From: Salinisphaera sp. G21_0
GTDB lineage: Bacteria > Pseudomonadota > Gammaproteobacteria > Pseudomonadales > Endozoicomonadaceae
Assembly: GCF_017744115.1 (NCBI RefSeq)
Contig: NZ_JAGHQW010000022.1
Location: 1-64,000 of the forward strand
Length of the DNA stretch: 64,000 nucleotides
Direction of reading: 5' to 3'
A program made the translations under genes and the position numbers. Shown here piece by piece: positions 45,960-55,800 of the stretch (positions are counted from its first letter, which is position 1; each line of letters begins with the position of its first letter). The notes beneath the pieces were generated by a model. That model was not told the origin of the DNA and did no database searches. It saw nothing but the letters and a program-made list of their open reading frames with translations.

Positions 45960-46544
45960 TTACTGTGGGGTAACAACTAATGTTACGGTATCAGAATAAC
46001 TACCACCTGCTAATGAAGAAATATCACTAGTTACCCAAACTGCTATTTGAGCATTTTCATTAGCACAATCTAAGTTGGGTTTTGGTTGTGTGAGAAGAGC
46101 TCCAGCTTTAAGATTTGTTGTTGAGATAACATTTAAATCTGTGCCTGGAGTTATTGATGAGTTATCAAGAGAGCCGGAGCCTTGCCCATAACCAGATACT
46201 TTAATTCCGTAATCAATAGCTGTTGATCCATCACTTCCCGCACCAACAAGTTGGAATTTATTGAGGCTGGCAATCTCTAACTGATAGTCATTTGAAAGAA
46301 CTGCTTTATTTGTAAATACACAGATTAAGTCTGTAGCTGCAGTTGACTCTGATATTTGGGTTCCGTTAAGAGGAATATCGCTAAACCCCCAAACCTTTGC
46401 TACAGATCCTTTTTCAAACTTTATATCGAATGTGCCTTTTGAAGTTGGGCCAGCCGTTCCTTGAGTTGCTGCAATCACCCCAGCAGACCCCAGCAAACCT
46501 GCAGAAACCGCCGTTGCCAGTACTAATGTCCTTAATGTTTTCAT
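45960..46544 (-). CDS. Major pilin-like fimbrial subunit (194 aa)
   Basis: Signal peptide (LVLATAVSAGLLGSAGVIAA) followed by TQGTAGPTSKGTFDIKFEKG. A Cys pair (TDLICVFTNKA, NLDCANENAQ) and the terminal strand GSYSDTVTLVVTPQ complete a pilin domain. It is the first gene of the minus-strand fimbrial set, as expected for a major subunit. The coding sequence is visibly AT-richer than the usher, with many A/T third positions. Typical of small alpha-type or spore-coat-U-like pilins; the exact clade is not resolved here. Confidence 0.8.
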   Translation of the reverse strand: MKTLRTLVLATAVSAGLLGSAGVIAATQGTAGPTSKGTFDIKFEKGSVAKVWGFSDIPLNGTQISESTAATDLICVFTNKAVLSNDYQLEIASLNKFQLVGAGSDGSTAIDYGIKVSGYGQGSGSLDNSSITPGTDLNVISTTNLKAGALLTQPKPNLDCANENAQIAVWVTSDISSLAGGSYSDTVTLVVTPQ

Positions 46545-47188
46545 TCTTATGCCCCCATGCAGTGGTTAACTGCTGTCTTCTTGTGATTATGTTTTTATTT
46601 AGCGTTGTCTGGTTGTTGGATGGAAAATGGAAGTGTTAAGGGTGCATAGTTACCTGGGTATGCCAGCCTGTTACGCTGAACCATTCACTATTCACAGTAA
46701 ACGATTCACACTTTCCACAACTCCAGTCAAAAACCTTCGCAAGCCAACACCGAATAATGGTTATTTTACGACCAAAGCCTTCTACTGTATAACTTTCAGA
46801 CAGACAGTAAGTACTTAGTCAGTCATGATATTGAAACCTGATTTTTAAATATTCAGAGATATTACTCAAGTTTTTTGTGACTTACGTCACTATAAATTTG
46901 GCTATATCTCGGTTTTTGCGAATGGAATGTGTGTGGATATTTGTATGGTGGTTTGAAAATTTCAGTGTTGTGCTCACATACAGGTCTCAATACTGATCAT
47001 TTTGTTGTGTTTCAGTGTCTCTTATTTACACATTGATAATGTTTCTGATTTCCACCCAATGCCCTGGCCAGTGAATTATTCAGTGGCCACCTGAATGGTT
47101 TATGATCAGCCGTCACAATTTGTCAATGAATGCCATCCAACTCACAGATGCTCTATGATTGACACTCTGTCATCTATTGGATCTGCCC
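46545..47188. other. Intergenic, 644 bp, edge of the fimbrial island
   Basis: Very AT-rich. It must contain the pilin promoter (minus) and the trmL promoter (plus). I see no clear operator, and no invertible repeat pair like that of a fim switch. A 63-codon open frame at 46627 has no support. Confidence 0.5.
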
Positions 47189-47653
47189 ATGCTCGATGTT
47201 GTTCTCTACCAACCGGAAATCCCCCCCAATACCGGTAATATCATCCGTCTCTGTGCCAATACCGGCTTTCGTCTGCATTTGATAGAACCCCTGGGCTTTG
47301 AGCTGGATGATCAGCGATTGAAACGGGCGGGTCTGGATTATCATGAGTTTGCCGAGCTGAAGATTCACCCGGATTACCCAAGTTTTCTGGAAACCGTCAA
47401 ACCGGGCCGGGTGCTGGCTCTGAGCACCAAAGGCACCAGCAATTACAGCTGCTGTGGGTTTCGGGAAGGGGATGCTCTGCTGTTTGGCCCGGAAACCCGG
47501 GGCCTGCCAGCTGAGATTCTGAGTTCTCTGCCCGGTGATCAGGTCCTGAGATTACCCATGCTCCCGGACAGCCGCAGCCTGAACCTGTCCAATACTGTGG
47601 CGGTGATGGTTTATGAAGCCTGGCGGCAGATGGGGTTTATTGGTGGGCGCTAA
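47189..47653 (+). CDS. trmL: tRNA (cytidine/uridine-2'-O-)-methyltransferase TrmL
   Basis: SPOUT-family enzyme methylating the wobble base (position 34) of tRNA-Leu. The ATG at 47189 gives 154 aa (E. coli 157). Blocks: [36 protein letters not shown], the SAM-binding knot [11 protein letters not shown], and [17 protein letters not shown]. Its stop overlaps the stop of the convergent DUF29 gene by 4 bp (CTAA). Confidence 0.95.
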   Translation: MLDVVLYQPEIPPNTGNIIRLCANTGFRLHLIEPLGFELDDQRLKRAGLDYHEFAELKIHPDYPSFLETVKPGRVLALSTKGTSNYSCCGFREGDALLFGPETRGLPAEILSSLPGDQVLRLPMLPDSRSLNLSNTVAVMVYEAWRQMGFIGGR

Positions 47654-48093
47654 GACTTGGAAGGCCAGAAGTTTTTATCCACCGCTTGCTGGAAACTCCA
47701 CGGGCACTGTTCTGGAAATAAGCTGACTGGCAGATTGGTTTCATCATGGGCGTCTTCCAAGGCTCGTTCGTAAACGACAGGCAACATTGCATCAAGTTTG
47801 CTTTTCAGTCCCGGACAGTCCAGTAGTAAGCGCCCAATCTGCTTCCTTTGTTCTTTTATGGTTCTTTCCCAGCTGTTGCCCTGTTTTCGCTTTTCTGGTT
47901 GGAAGTGCCATTTTAGTAAATGCGTGAACAGTACGGTCAGCCGTGACTGCAGGGCCCGGTAGTCACTTCTGCCCATGCTTTCCAGCTCCTCCAGAATATT
48001 ATCCAGGTCCAGCTCAGCCAGCCTGCCTTCGCGAATCAGGTCGGCCTGTTTTTGAGTCCAGGAATAAAAGTCACGTTCATATAAGTCGGACAT
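47650..48093 (-). CDS. DUF29 family protein
   Basis: 147 aa from the ATG at 48093 ([20 protein letters not shown]), the classic DUF29 opening; the family pattern continues [21 protein letters not shown] and [11 protein letters not shown]. The open frame extends 19 codons upstream into the repeat at 48121, but those residues are repeat-derived. DUF29 proteins are small helical proteins of unknown function, common in cyanobacteria and sporadic elsewhere, which fits acquisition together with the repeat. It lies between trmL and secB. Confidence 0.85.
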   Translation of the reverse strand: MSDLYERDFYSWTQKQADLIREGRLAELDLDNILEELESMGRSDYRALQSRLTVLFTHLLKWHFQPEKRKQGNSWERTIKEQRKQIGRLLLDCPGLKSKLDAMLPVVYERALEDAHDETNLPVSLFPEQCPWSFQQAVDKNFWPSKS

Positions 48094-48120
48094 TGTGCTT
48101 ACCTTGCCTGCTAGCTTTCC

Positions 48121-48190
48121 TTTGCCGTGAAAAATATTTCGCTTAACCATTTTTCATCCCTGAGGGTGGCGCAAAATATTTTCACGCGCC
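48121..48190. repeat. Second copy of the palindromic element core
   Basis: About 68 bp, inverted relative to the copy at 41812-41880, including the shared loop CACCCTCAGGGATGAAAAAT (read on the minus strand). It can fold into a long hairpin. It ends about 28 bp before the DUF29 start codon, so it may carry or block that gene's promoter. Confidence 0.8.
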
Positions 48191-48301
48191 ATTGGCATTT
48201 ATGATGACTTTAGATGGTTATAACAGCAGAGGCAAAGGTGTGGGCATTGGGGGAGGACAGGAAAAGGAAGCCGACTTCAGAAAGAAGCCGACCAGGTATT
48301 A

Positions 48302-48808
48302 TCAATTAACAGCTTCCGGCTGCTGCTTGGCGGACTGCTGTTCGCGGGCCTGCATATACAGCGCGTCGAAGTTTACTGGTGCCAGCATAAGCGGAGGGAA
48401 GCTGCCGCGCAGTACCAGGTTGTCGATGGCTTCGCGGGCATAAGGGAACAGGATGTTCGGGCAGAAGGCTCCCAGGGTACGGTGCAGTTCTTCTTCATCC
48501 AGACCTTTGGCCAGGAAGACGCCTGCCTGATGTACTTCAGTAACGAAAGCGGTTTCCTTCTTATTGGAAGGGCTATCTTCAGGACCGTTTTCCACCGTTA
48601 CCGTCAGGGACAGAACCACCTCGTAAAGACCTTCTTCCAGGGGGCGGTTGCTGGTGCTCAGGTCCAGTTTGACTTCTGGCTGCCACTGCTTCTGAAAGAT
48701 CTCAGGAGCCTTTGGTGATTCAAAGGAGATATCTTTCGTGTAGATTCGCTGCAACGCAAACTGCGGAGCCTGCTGTTGTTGAGAAGCCTGCTGCTGATTT
48801 TCAGCCAT
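48302..48808 (-). CDS. secB: Protein-export chaperone SecB
   Basis: Cytoplasmic tetrameric chaperone delivering preproteins to SecA. 168 aa from the ATG at 48808, which has AAGGA at proper spacing; an ATG at 48814 is too close to it. Typical blocks: [72 protein letters not shown] and [17 protein letters not shown]. The N terminus is extended by a Gln-rich stretch. The genes usually beside it, grxC and gpsA, are missing. Confidence 0.97.
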   Translation of the reverse strand: MAENQQQASQQQQAPQFALQRIYTKDISFESPKAPEIFQKQWQPEVKLDLSTSNRPLEEGLYEVVLSLTVTVENGPEDSPSNKKETAFVTEVHQAGVFLAKGLDEEELHRTLGAFCPNILFPYAREAIDNLVLRGSFPPLMLAPVNFDALYMQAREQQSAKQQPEAVN

Positions 48809-48895
48809 TGTCATTTCCTTACTTTTGATGAGCTAATGATAAGCCAAGCGAATAACGCATTTTGGTAATGATCGTGCAGATTGTCCAGCCAGAGC

Positions 48896-49312
48896 CTATT
48901 TTCGGACCACTGGCAGATTGTCAGAGGTCCAGGTGGACATACCACCCTGTAGTCTGACCACATTGGCAAAGCCCTCGGTTTTCAGGGTTTTGCCAACACT
49001 GCCGCTGTGCTGCCCCATGGCATCCACCACAATAATGGTCTTTTCGCGGTATTTCTCCAGTTCACTGGCACGTTCCCTGATTTTTGTATAAGGAACGTTA
49101 ATGGCGTTGACGATATGACCTTTGGAAAAGTCTGCCTTTTCCCGAACGTCGATCACCACGCCCTGGTCCTGGTTGACCATCTGGGTCAGCTGGGCGGTGG
49201 AAACGCTCTGCCCACCCTTGCGCATTTCAGTAAAGGCCAAAGCGCTGGCCAGCGCCACCAGTGCACCAACGTGCAGGGGGTGGTTAATGATAAACTCGAT
49301 GAATTGTTCCAT
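48896..49312 (-). CDS. Rhodanese-like membrane-anchored protein (YibN type)
   Basis: 138 aa. One N-terminal membrane segment (HVGALVALASALAF) precedes a rhodanese domain (VVIDVREKADFSKGHIVNAINVP). In the active loop, where the catalytic Cys normally stands, the sequence reads VVDAMGQHSG, so sulfurtransferase activity is doubtful. It is divergent from gpmI and 87 bp upstream of secB, matching the yibN position in E. coli and Pseudomonas. Confidence 0.9.
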   Translation of the reverse strand: MEQFIEFIINHPLHVGALVALASALAFTEMRKGGQSVSTAQLTQMVNQDQGVVIDVREKADFSKGHIVNAINVPYTKIRERASELEKYREKTIIVVDAMGQHSGSVGKTLKTEGFANVVRLQGGMSTWTSDNLPVVRK

Positions 49313-49730
49313 GCCGACAAGCTGTCAATCTATAAATTGAAAGGTGGCAAGTATACTGATCCCGTCTCAGGAAAGTAAGGGAAGGACGATGGAAAAAGTG
49401 CTGGCCGACTTTTGTGCGCTTTTGGTATGTACGGTGCGTTAGTACAAAAAGCCATCGCCAACTAAAATGACTCCATAAACGCTGTCGGTGATATTTGTGC
49501 GGAAAGTTTCAGAAAATTGCAGAGACTTTCAGGGGATATCGCCGGTTGACGCCCCCTGGTGTGATAGTTTGCGCTGTTCACTCAAGAGCGGGCATTGCAC
49601 TGGAAACCGGCGGCAAAGCAGGTAGAATGCCAACCATTCCACTCACCATAAGGTTGGTTCAAGAGATCGCGCTGATAAGTCAGACATTCAGCCTCTTCAC
49701 CAGCCTTCCCGTTCGCCAAGGTTAAGACCC
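49313..49730. other. Intergenic between the rhodanese gene and gpmI, 418 bp
   Basis: Divergent promoters expected. A 76-codon open frame at 49495 lacks supporting features. No terminator or operator recognised. Confidence 0.4.
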
Positions 49731-51263
49731 ATGACTGATAAGCGCACACCTACCGCCCTGATCATCCTTGATGGTTACGGCTACCGTGAAGAAAAAGACA
49801 GCAACGCCATTCTGGCCGCCAAAACGCCGGTAATGGATCGTCTGTGGCAAGAGAACCCGCACAGCTTCGTTTCCGGTTCCGGAATGGACGTTGGCCTGCC
49901 CGATGGCCAGATGGGTAATAGCGAAGTTGGCCATATGAACCTGGGTGCAGGCCGCGTGGTTTACCAGGAACTGACCCGGATTACCAAAGCCATCCGGGAC
50001 GGTGACTTCTATGAGAATGAGGTGATTACCCGCGTTGTGGATAAAGCCATTCATGCCGGTAAAGCCGTTCATATTATGGGGCTGGTATCTCCGGGTGGTG
50101 TTCACAGCCATGAAGACCATATCCATGCCATGGTTGAACTGGCTGACCGTCGTGGTGCCAGAGAAGTCTATGTTCATGCCTTCCTGGATGGCCGTGACAC
50201 ACCACCGCGCAGCGCTGAATCGTCCCTGGCAAAGCTGGATGCCCTGTTGCAGGAAAAAGGCATTGGCCGTGTTGCCAGCCTGATTGGCCGTTACTACGCC
50301 ATGGACCGTGACAACCGCTGGGATCGTGTCCAGCAGGCTTATGACCTGATCACCGATGGCAAGGCCGGGTTCACTGCAGCAACCGCAGTTGAAGGCCTGA
50401 GAGCCGCTTATGAGCGTGACGAAAACGACGAGTTTGTTAAAGCCACCGTCATTGGCGCTGAAGCGGCCCGGCTAAACGATGGCGACGCACTGGTATTTAT
50501 GAATTTCCGTGCTGACCGCGCCCGTGAAATCACCCGTGCCTTTGTTGATCAGGACTTTGATGGCTTCCAGCGCAGCCGTGTGGCCGATCTGGCCGGTTTT
50601 GTGATGCTGACGCAGTACTCTGCGGATATCGATGCCCCCTGTGCCTTCCCGCCCAGCGAACTGGTGAACACGCTGGGTGAATACATGGAGAAACTGGGCA
50701 AAACCCAGCTCCGTATTGCGGAAACCGAGAAGTACGCTCACGTCACCTTCTTCTTCAGCGGCGGTCGTGAAGAGCCGTTTGATGGCGAGAAGCGAGTGCT
50801 GGTGGCCTCACCAAAGGTCGCCACCTACGACCTGCAGCCAGAGATGAGTGCTCCGGAAGTCACCGATCGTCTGGTTCAGGAGATCCGCAGCGGTGAGCAC
50901 GACCTGATCATCTGTAACTACGCAAACTGCGACATGGTTGGCCATACCGGTGATTTCAACGCAGCGGTTAAAGCAGTTGAAGCGGTAGACGCGAGTATTG
51001 GCCGTGTGCTGGAAGCCCTGGAAGAAGTAGGTGGCCAGTGCCTGATTACCGCGGACCATGGTAATGCCGAACAGATGGAAGACCCGGTCACCGGTCAGGC
51101 TCACACTGCCCACACCTGTGAGCTGGTGCCACTGGTGTATGCTGGACCGCAAGGCATTCAGCTGAAGGATGGTATTCTGTCTGATCTGGCACCCAGCCTG
51201 CTGGCACTGATGGGTTTGGAACAGCCTGCCGAGATGTCAGGAAAGTCCCTGCTGGTTAAGTAA
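49731..51263 (+). CDS. gpmI: 2,3-bisphosphoglycerate-independent phosphoglycerate mutase GpmI
   Basis: Manganese-dependent glycolytic mutase of the alkaline phosphatase superfamily, 510 aa. The active Ser is in [17 protein letters not shown]. Other blocks: [48 protein letters not shown] and [11 protein letters not shown], which carry the metal ligands. AAGG lies 9 nt before the ATG. Complete and typical. Confidence 0.98.
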   Translation: MTDKRTPTALIILDGYGYREEKDSNAILAAKTPVMDRLWQENPHSFVSGSGMDVGLPDGQMGNSEVGHMNLGAGRVVYQELTRITKAIRDGDFYENEVITRVVDKAIHAGKAVHIMGLVSPGGVHSHEDHIHAMVELADRRGAREVYVHAFLDGRDTPPRSAESSLAKLDALLQEKGIGRVASLIGRYYAMDRDNRWDRVQQAYDLITDGKAGFTAATAVEGLRAAYERDENDEFVKATVIGAEAARLNDGDALVFMNFRADRAREITRAFVDQDFDGFQRSRVADLAGFVMLTQYSADIDAPCAFPPSELVNTLGEYMEKLGKTQLRIAETEKYAHVTFFFSGGREEPFDGEKRVLVASPKVATYDLQPEMSAPEVTDRLVQEIRSGEHDLIICNYANCDMVGHTGDFNAAVKAVEAVDASIGRVLEALEEVGGQCLITADHGNAEQMEDPVTGQAHTAHTCELVPLVYAGPQGIQLKDGILSDLAPSLLALMGLEQPAEMSGKSLLVK

Positions 51264-51286
51264 GCTGCTCTGTTTTTCGATTAGAG

Positions 51287-51317
51287 TCTGAAGATAAGTG
51301 ACAGGCTTATCTTCAGA
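51287..51317. terminator. Perfect 12-bp hairpin after gpmI
   Basis: TCTGAAGATAAG / CTTATCTTCAGA with a 7-nt loop, 23 bp after gpmI and just before the convergent 178-aa gene. It lacks a T run on the plus strand, so terminator strength is uncertain. Confidence 0.55.
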
Positions 51318-51336
51318 TGTTGTCGGATACCACAGG

Positions 51337-51873
51337 TTAAATGCCTTCACGTCGGTTTCTGTGAGGATAGTGATGGCTTTGTGCCGGTACTGGCTGTGTA
51401 TGCTGGTTTCGATTGAGTTCTACATTAGATGATATGACGGTGCGCAGTACTTGCACAGCTTGTTGATCAGGAAGAGATGTAGCGAGTAAAAGGTCATCAA
51501 CAAAGGGAATCTCGGTAAAACCCTGCTCCAGTAAAGCATCCGGACAGAATTGACGTAATTTTTCCGGAGTAGCTTGAAAGGTTGTCTGTTTATATTGAGT
51601 CACTTCTCTATAACAAACTGATATTGTTGGCTGGGACGGACTTGAAGGGCTGTCATCATTTGGCTGTGAAGTGGCCTGATGCATGAAAGAAGTAGGTTGG
51701 GCTGATGCACACGGCAGACCGTTTGCAGTCTTGGGGGTTGTTGAAGAATGGCTTCGCTGGGTAGTAGGCGAAAATGGGGTTTGTTGAGGCCTGTCTGGCA
51801 TCGATGTCTGCGAAAATTGGCCGGGCAATGGATATTCGCCTGACTGACCAAAATGGGAATTAAAATTATTCAT
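51337..51873 (-). CDS. Unknown 178-aa protein with disordered N-terminal half
   Basis: Not recognised. Residues 1-85 are rich in Ser, Pro, Gln and Thr (GQFSQTSMPDRPQQTPFSP) with no hydrophobic signal. Residues ~90-155 look folded (TPEKLRQFCPDALLEQG, VDDLLLATSLPDQQAVQVLR). The C-terminal tail is basic and His-rich. A polar leader followed by a small domain is common in secreted effectors, but nothing specific identifies it. It lies between gpmI and fklB with hairpins on both sides. Confidence 0.6.
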   Translation of the reverse strand: MNNFNSHFGQSGEYPLPGQFSQTSMPDRPQQTPFSPTTQRSHSSTTPKTANGLPCASAQPTSFMHQATSQPNDDSPSSPSQPTISVCYREVTQYKQTTFQATPEKLRQFCPDALLEQGFTEIPFVDDLLLATSLPDQQAVQVLRTVISSNVELNRNQHTQPVPAQSHHYPHRNRREGI

Positions 51874-52027
51874 CGGTAGCGTACCTTTAAATCTTTTATC
51901 AAGTTATTTCGGTCTCACGATCTTTACAAAGTACCATAATAGATGAATATTTATTTTTAGTTTGATTTTAAATTCGGAAAGAAACATTTATTTCTTTTGA
52001 AGTGGTTATCGAAGAAATGAGGAGTTG

Positions 52028-52061
52028 TTCAGATCCCTGTCATTAAAAACAGGGATCTGAA
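52028..52061 (-). terminator. 13-bp hairpin after fklB
   Basis: TTCAGATCCCTGT / ACAGGGATCTGAA with an 8-nt loop, immediately downstream of the fklB stop on the minus strand. No T run follows, so it may act as a rho-dependent or 3'-protecting structure. Confidence 0.5.
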
Positions 52062-52074
52062 AGGCCCTGATCGA

Positions 52075-52695
52075 TCAGGAAACAATAGCCAACAGTTCCA
52101 CTTCAAAAACCAGCGTCGTGTATGGACCGATGGCTCCACCGGCTCCACGTTCACCATAAGCCAGGTGATAAGGAACAAACAGCTTCCACTTGGAACCTGT
52201 GTTCATCATTTGCAGCGCTTCCGTCCAGCCGGCAATCACACCGGATACCGGAAATTCTGCAGGCTCTCCCCGTTGCACGGAGCTGTCGAATACGGTTCCG
52301 TCAATCAGTGTGCCATGGTAATGGGTTCTTACCGTACTGGCCCGGGTTGGTTTTTCACCATCGCCTTCGGCCATTATTTCAAACTGCAGGCCGGATTCCG
52401 TGACCTGAACACCTTCACGTTTGGCATTTTCCGCCAGGAACTGCTCACCTTCGGCAGCAAGCACCCGAGCCTTTTCCGCTTCTTCTGCCTGCAGGCGTGT
52501 TTGCATTTCAGTAAAGGCTGCGTGCAGGTCTTCGTGGGCAACAACGCTTTCGACACCGTTCAGGGCATCTGCAAGGCCAGCCAGAACCGCATCAATCGAT
52601 AAGCCCGCGATGGGGTTGGAGGCCAGCTGATCGCCCATCTGGCGACCAATACCGTAGCTGACCCGCTCTTCCATGGTTTGGTAAATATCAGACAT
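52075..52695 (-). CDS. fklB: FKBP-type peptidyl-prolyl isomerase FklB
   Basis: 206 aa, the same length as E. coli FklB (FKBP22). The N-terminal dimerisation helices (VSYGIGRQMGDQLASNP) and a long Ala/Glu-rich linker helix lead to the FKBP domain: VRTHYHGTLIDGTVFDSS, VSGVIAGWTEALQMMNTGSK, and VPYHLAYGERGAGGAIGP. No signal peptide, so cytoplasmic. Confidence 0.94.
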   Translation of the reverse strand: MSDIYQTMEERVSYGIGRQMGDQLASNPIAGLSIDAVLAGLADALNGVESVVAHEDLHAAFTEMQTRLQAEEAEKARVLAAEGEQFLAENAKREGVQVTESGLQFEIMAEGDGEKPTRASTVRTHYHGTLIDGTVFDSSVQRGEPAEFPVSGVIAGWTEALQMMNTGSKWKLFVPYHLAYGERGAGGAIGPYTTLVFEVELLAIVS

Positions 52696-52842
52696 TAATT
52701 ATCAACTTCTATAGAAATTAAGCGCGGGAGTATAACACGATTAGCAGGCCATCCATTGATATCTGATGGTCAGATAACTGTCTACAGTATGAGTTCATTT
52801 GGTTAATGGCCAATGTGTGCATATTATTTGGTTCAACCATTC

Positions 52843-55800
52843 TCAGGAGGCGGAATTGGCAGGCTCAATCATCGCGATCAGTGCTTTGATAAAATCCCTC
52901 CCCTTGATCTGGTGATTATTCACAGGCGGATTGGTCAATAGCCAGCCGTTAACCCTGTGCTCAAAATCACGACGGCGAACATGGTTACGCAATTTCATTT
53001 GCAGATTCTCCGTCAGTGCATGAAGGCGTTGTTGTTCCTGAAGCAGGTTCGTCAGGTCGTCAGGTTCCCGGGGGGGGGCAGCAGAGTGCAGGGCGATGAA
53101 CTGTCTGGCTTTATTCAGGGTCAGCAGGGAGCGCATAAACAAGCCATAAATACGCTCATTGGGGCTTTCAGGATGATTAAAAAGAATGGTGCGGGGTATG
53201 GGAAATACCGTGCCTTTCTGCAATTTTTCAGTCAGTGGATCAAGGTTCTCAGCGAGGTATTCCAGCGTATTGTTCAGTAATCTGGTCTCTTCAGTAAACG
53301 GCAAACACCATACCGGCCGATCAACGCCGGAAACCTGAATGGCCGCTGCCTTTGCATCGGTTACTCTGTCATCAATATTGACCTGGAGCCCCATTGCTTT
53401 CATGCCCAGATCACCGTCTTTCAGATCAATATTGTAGGCGTTTGGCAGTTTAATCGCCTGACACCCCGGGACTCGCCAGATGACGACACCCTGGGGAATG
53501 TCTGAATCCTTGTCGGTATTCAGTGCCCGCAGTTTTTCAACGAGCGTTTCGGCAGACACTTTTGTCGTGCAGATAATGTCAATATCATTAAATGATAAGC
53601 AGTGGTTCTGTAAAAAACGTGAGTATGAACCGGTAATCAGGATGGGTGGATTGGTATAAGAGTGGTTGATTTCCTGGATAATCTCCAGAGCTTTCAGCGT
53701 GAGCCCATTTAACTGCGGAACCTGATTGTCAGAACACTCCGGCCCACCTGTTGCTGGCCGCTCTGTTGAACCGTGCTTTAGAGTTTGAGCCGCATTGACG
53801 GTAACTGCGGCAGACGTATTTTCTGTTTCTTTGAGGTATTCCTTAAGCTGAACAGGGTGTGGGGCTGCCCTGCCGGGATTGATGGCGGATGGCGCTGGTG
53901 AGGCAGGGGCTGCATATTCACGTCGATTATAATTGGACCGCCCCGGAGCAATGGCATGCTCCTGTCTGATCATTAACTCATCCATCAGGTTGGCTGCGGA
54001 ACTGTATTGTTCAAACCAGTAGCCCAGGGCATGGCGCAGGTTGCTTTCCCGGGGAAAACTCTGAAGGGACTCCAAAACCTGATTCTTATGGACTTGTCGT
54101 CCATTAACAGGCCGTCCGGTGATACAGCAGTGTGCCAGGAAGAAAAAATACAGGCGTGAGTTCTGAAATGAGCACCTCAGTGTTTTGATGGATCGCAATA
54201 CCTGTTCTGCTGACACGCTCCGATGATCAATGGTCAATTCATACTGCATAGCCATGAATTTCAATACACATTTCAGCCGCTTGTGCTGATCTTTAGCCGG
54301 TACGCTGTTTAAGATTTGCCAGGCCCTTTGAATGATCTCCTGATCTTCGTTGGCTTCATCGTACCACTGAGGTTGTTTCAACCTTTGCATCAGGTATTCA
54401 GCTTGCCTTGCAGAATGATTCCCGCGGGCTTTATCAAATGCTGCCAATACAATCTGGTTATCCAGGGTGTTGCCATTCACTTCACTGGCATTCAATGCCA
54501 GCTGAGCATAAAAAATCGCACTTTCGAGCAACCAGTTGCCCCGTTCATAGGCCTTGATCACCGTATCCTGCCTGACCTTCTGGCCATTCAACAGCAGGCC
54601 TCTCAGGCAACATTGTTCCTTAAAGCGTACTAACCCGAGTTTTCCTTCCGGACTCTTCGGGAAGGCTCTGGCCACAGCATCCGGCGTGACCGGCTGGCCA
54701 TTCAACAGGATTCCCCTCAGGCAACATTTTTCCTTAAAGCGCGCCATCCCCAGTTGGCTTTCCGAAGTATTCGGGAAATCCTTGACTACCGCATCCGGCG
54801 TGACCGGCTGGCCATTCAATACGATTCCCCTCAGGCAACACTGCTCCTTAAAGCGCGCTATCCCCAGTTTGCCTTCCGGACTATTTGGGAAACCCTTGAC
54901 CACCTCTTCCGGTGTGACCCGCTGCCCCTTCAACCTCAGTCCCATCAGACAACATTGTGCCTTAAAGTGCGCTACGGCCAGTTTACTCTCAGGATTATCC
55001 GGGAAACCCTGAACGACACTATCCGGTGTGATCTGCTGGCCATTCAACAGCAGGCCACTCAGGCAACATTGTTCCTTAAAGTACGCTACGCCCAGTTTGC
55101 CCTCCTGACTATCCGGAAAATACTTAATCACTTCATCCACAGTGACCTGCCGACCATTAATCGGCATTCCCCTCAGACAGCATTCCGCCTTGAAGCGTGC
55201 CAGAGCCAGCATTGCTTTAGAGGCCTCATAACCCTTAATCACTGCATCGGTTGTCACCTGTTGGCCATTCAACAGCAGCCCCTTCAGACAACAATGTTCT
55301 TTAAAGTGCGCTATCTCCAGTATTGCTTTAGCGGCCTGAAAATCTTTAATCACTGCGTCCGGTGTAACCCGTTGGCCGTTCAACATCAGGCCCTTCAGGC
55401 AACATTGTTCCTTGAAGCGTGCTATCCCCAGCCTACCTTCCGGACTATCCGGGAAATCCTTGACTACTGCCTCCGGTGTGACCTTCTGGCCATTCAATGC
55501 CAGGCCCATCAGGCAACATTGTTCCTTAAAGCGCGCTATCTCCAGTGTTGCCCTGACTGCCTGAAAATCCTTAATCACTGCATCCGCAGTGACCGGCTGC
55601 CCGTTCAATGGCAGGTTGCTCAGGCAACACGACTCTTTAAAGCGCGCTAACGACAGTTTGCCTTCCCAGCTATCCGGAAAACCCTTAACCACCGCATCTG
55701 CTGTAACCGGCTGGCCATACAACGACAGTCTCCTGAGACAACATTCCTGCTTGAAGCGCGCTATCGCCAGTTTGCCTTCCGGACTAGCCGGGAAATCCTT

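Noticed and set aside
46545-47188. Possible fim-type invertible promoter before the pilin gene
   Set aside because: I could not find a pair of short inverted repeats bounding a promoter-sized segment, and no recombinase gene is nearby.
48094-48150. Upstream extension of the DUF29 protein
   Set aside because: These codons come from the palindromic repeat; the family start [10 protein letters not shown] is at 48093.
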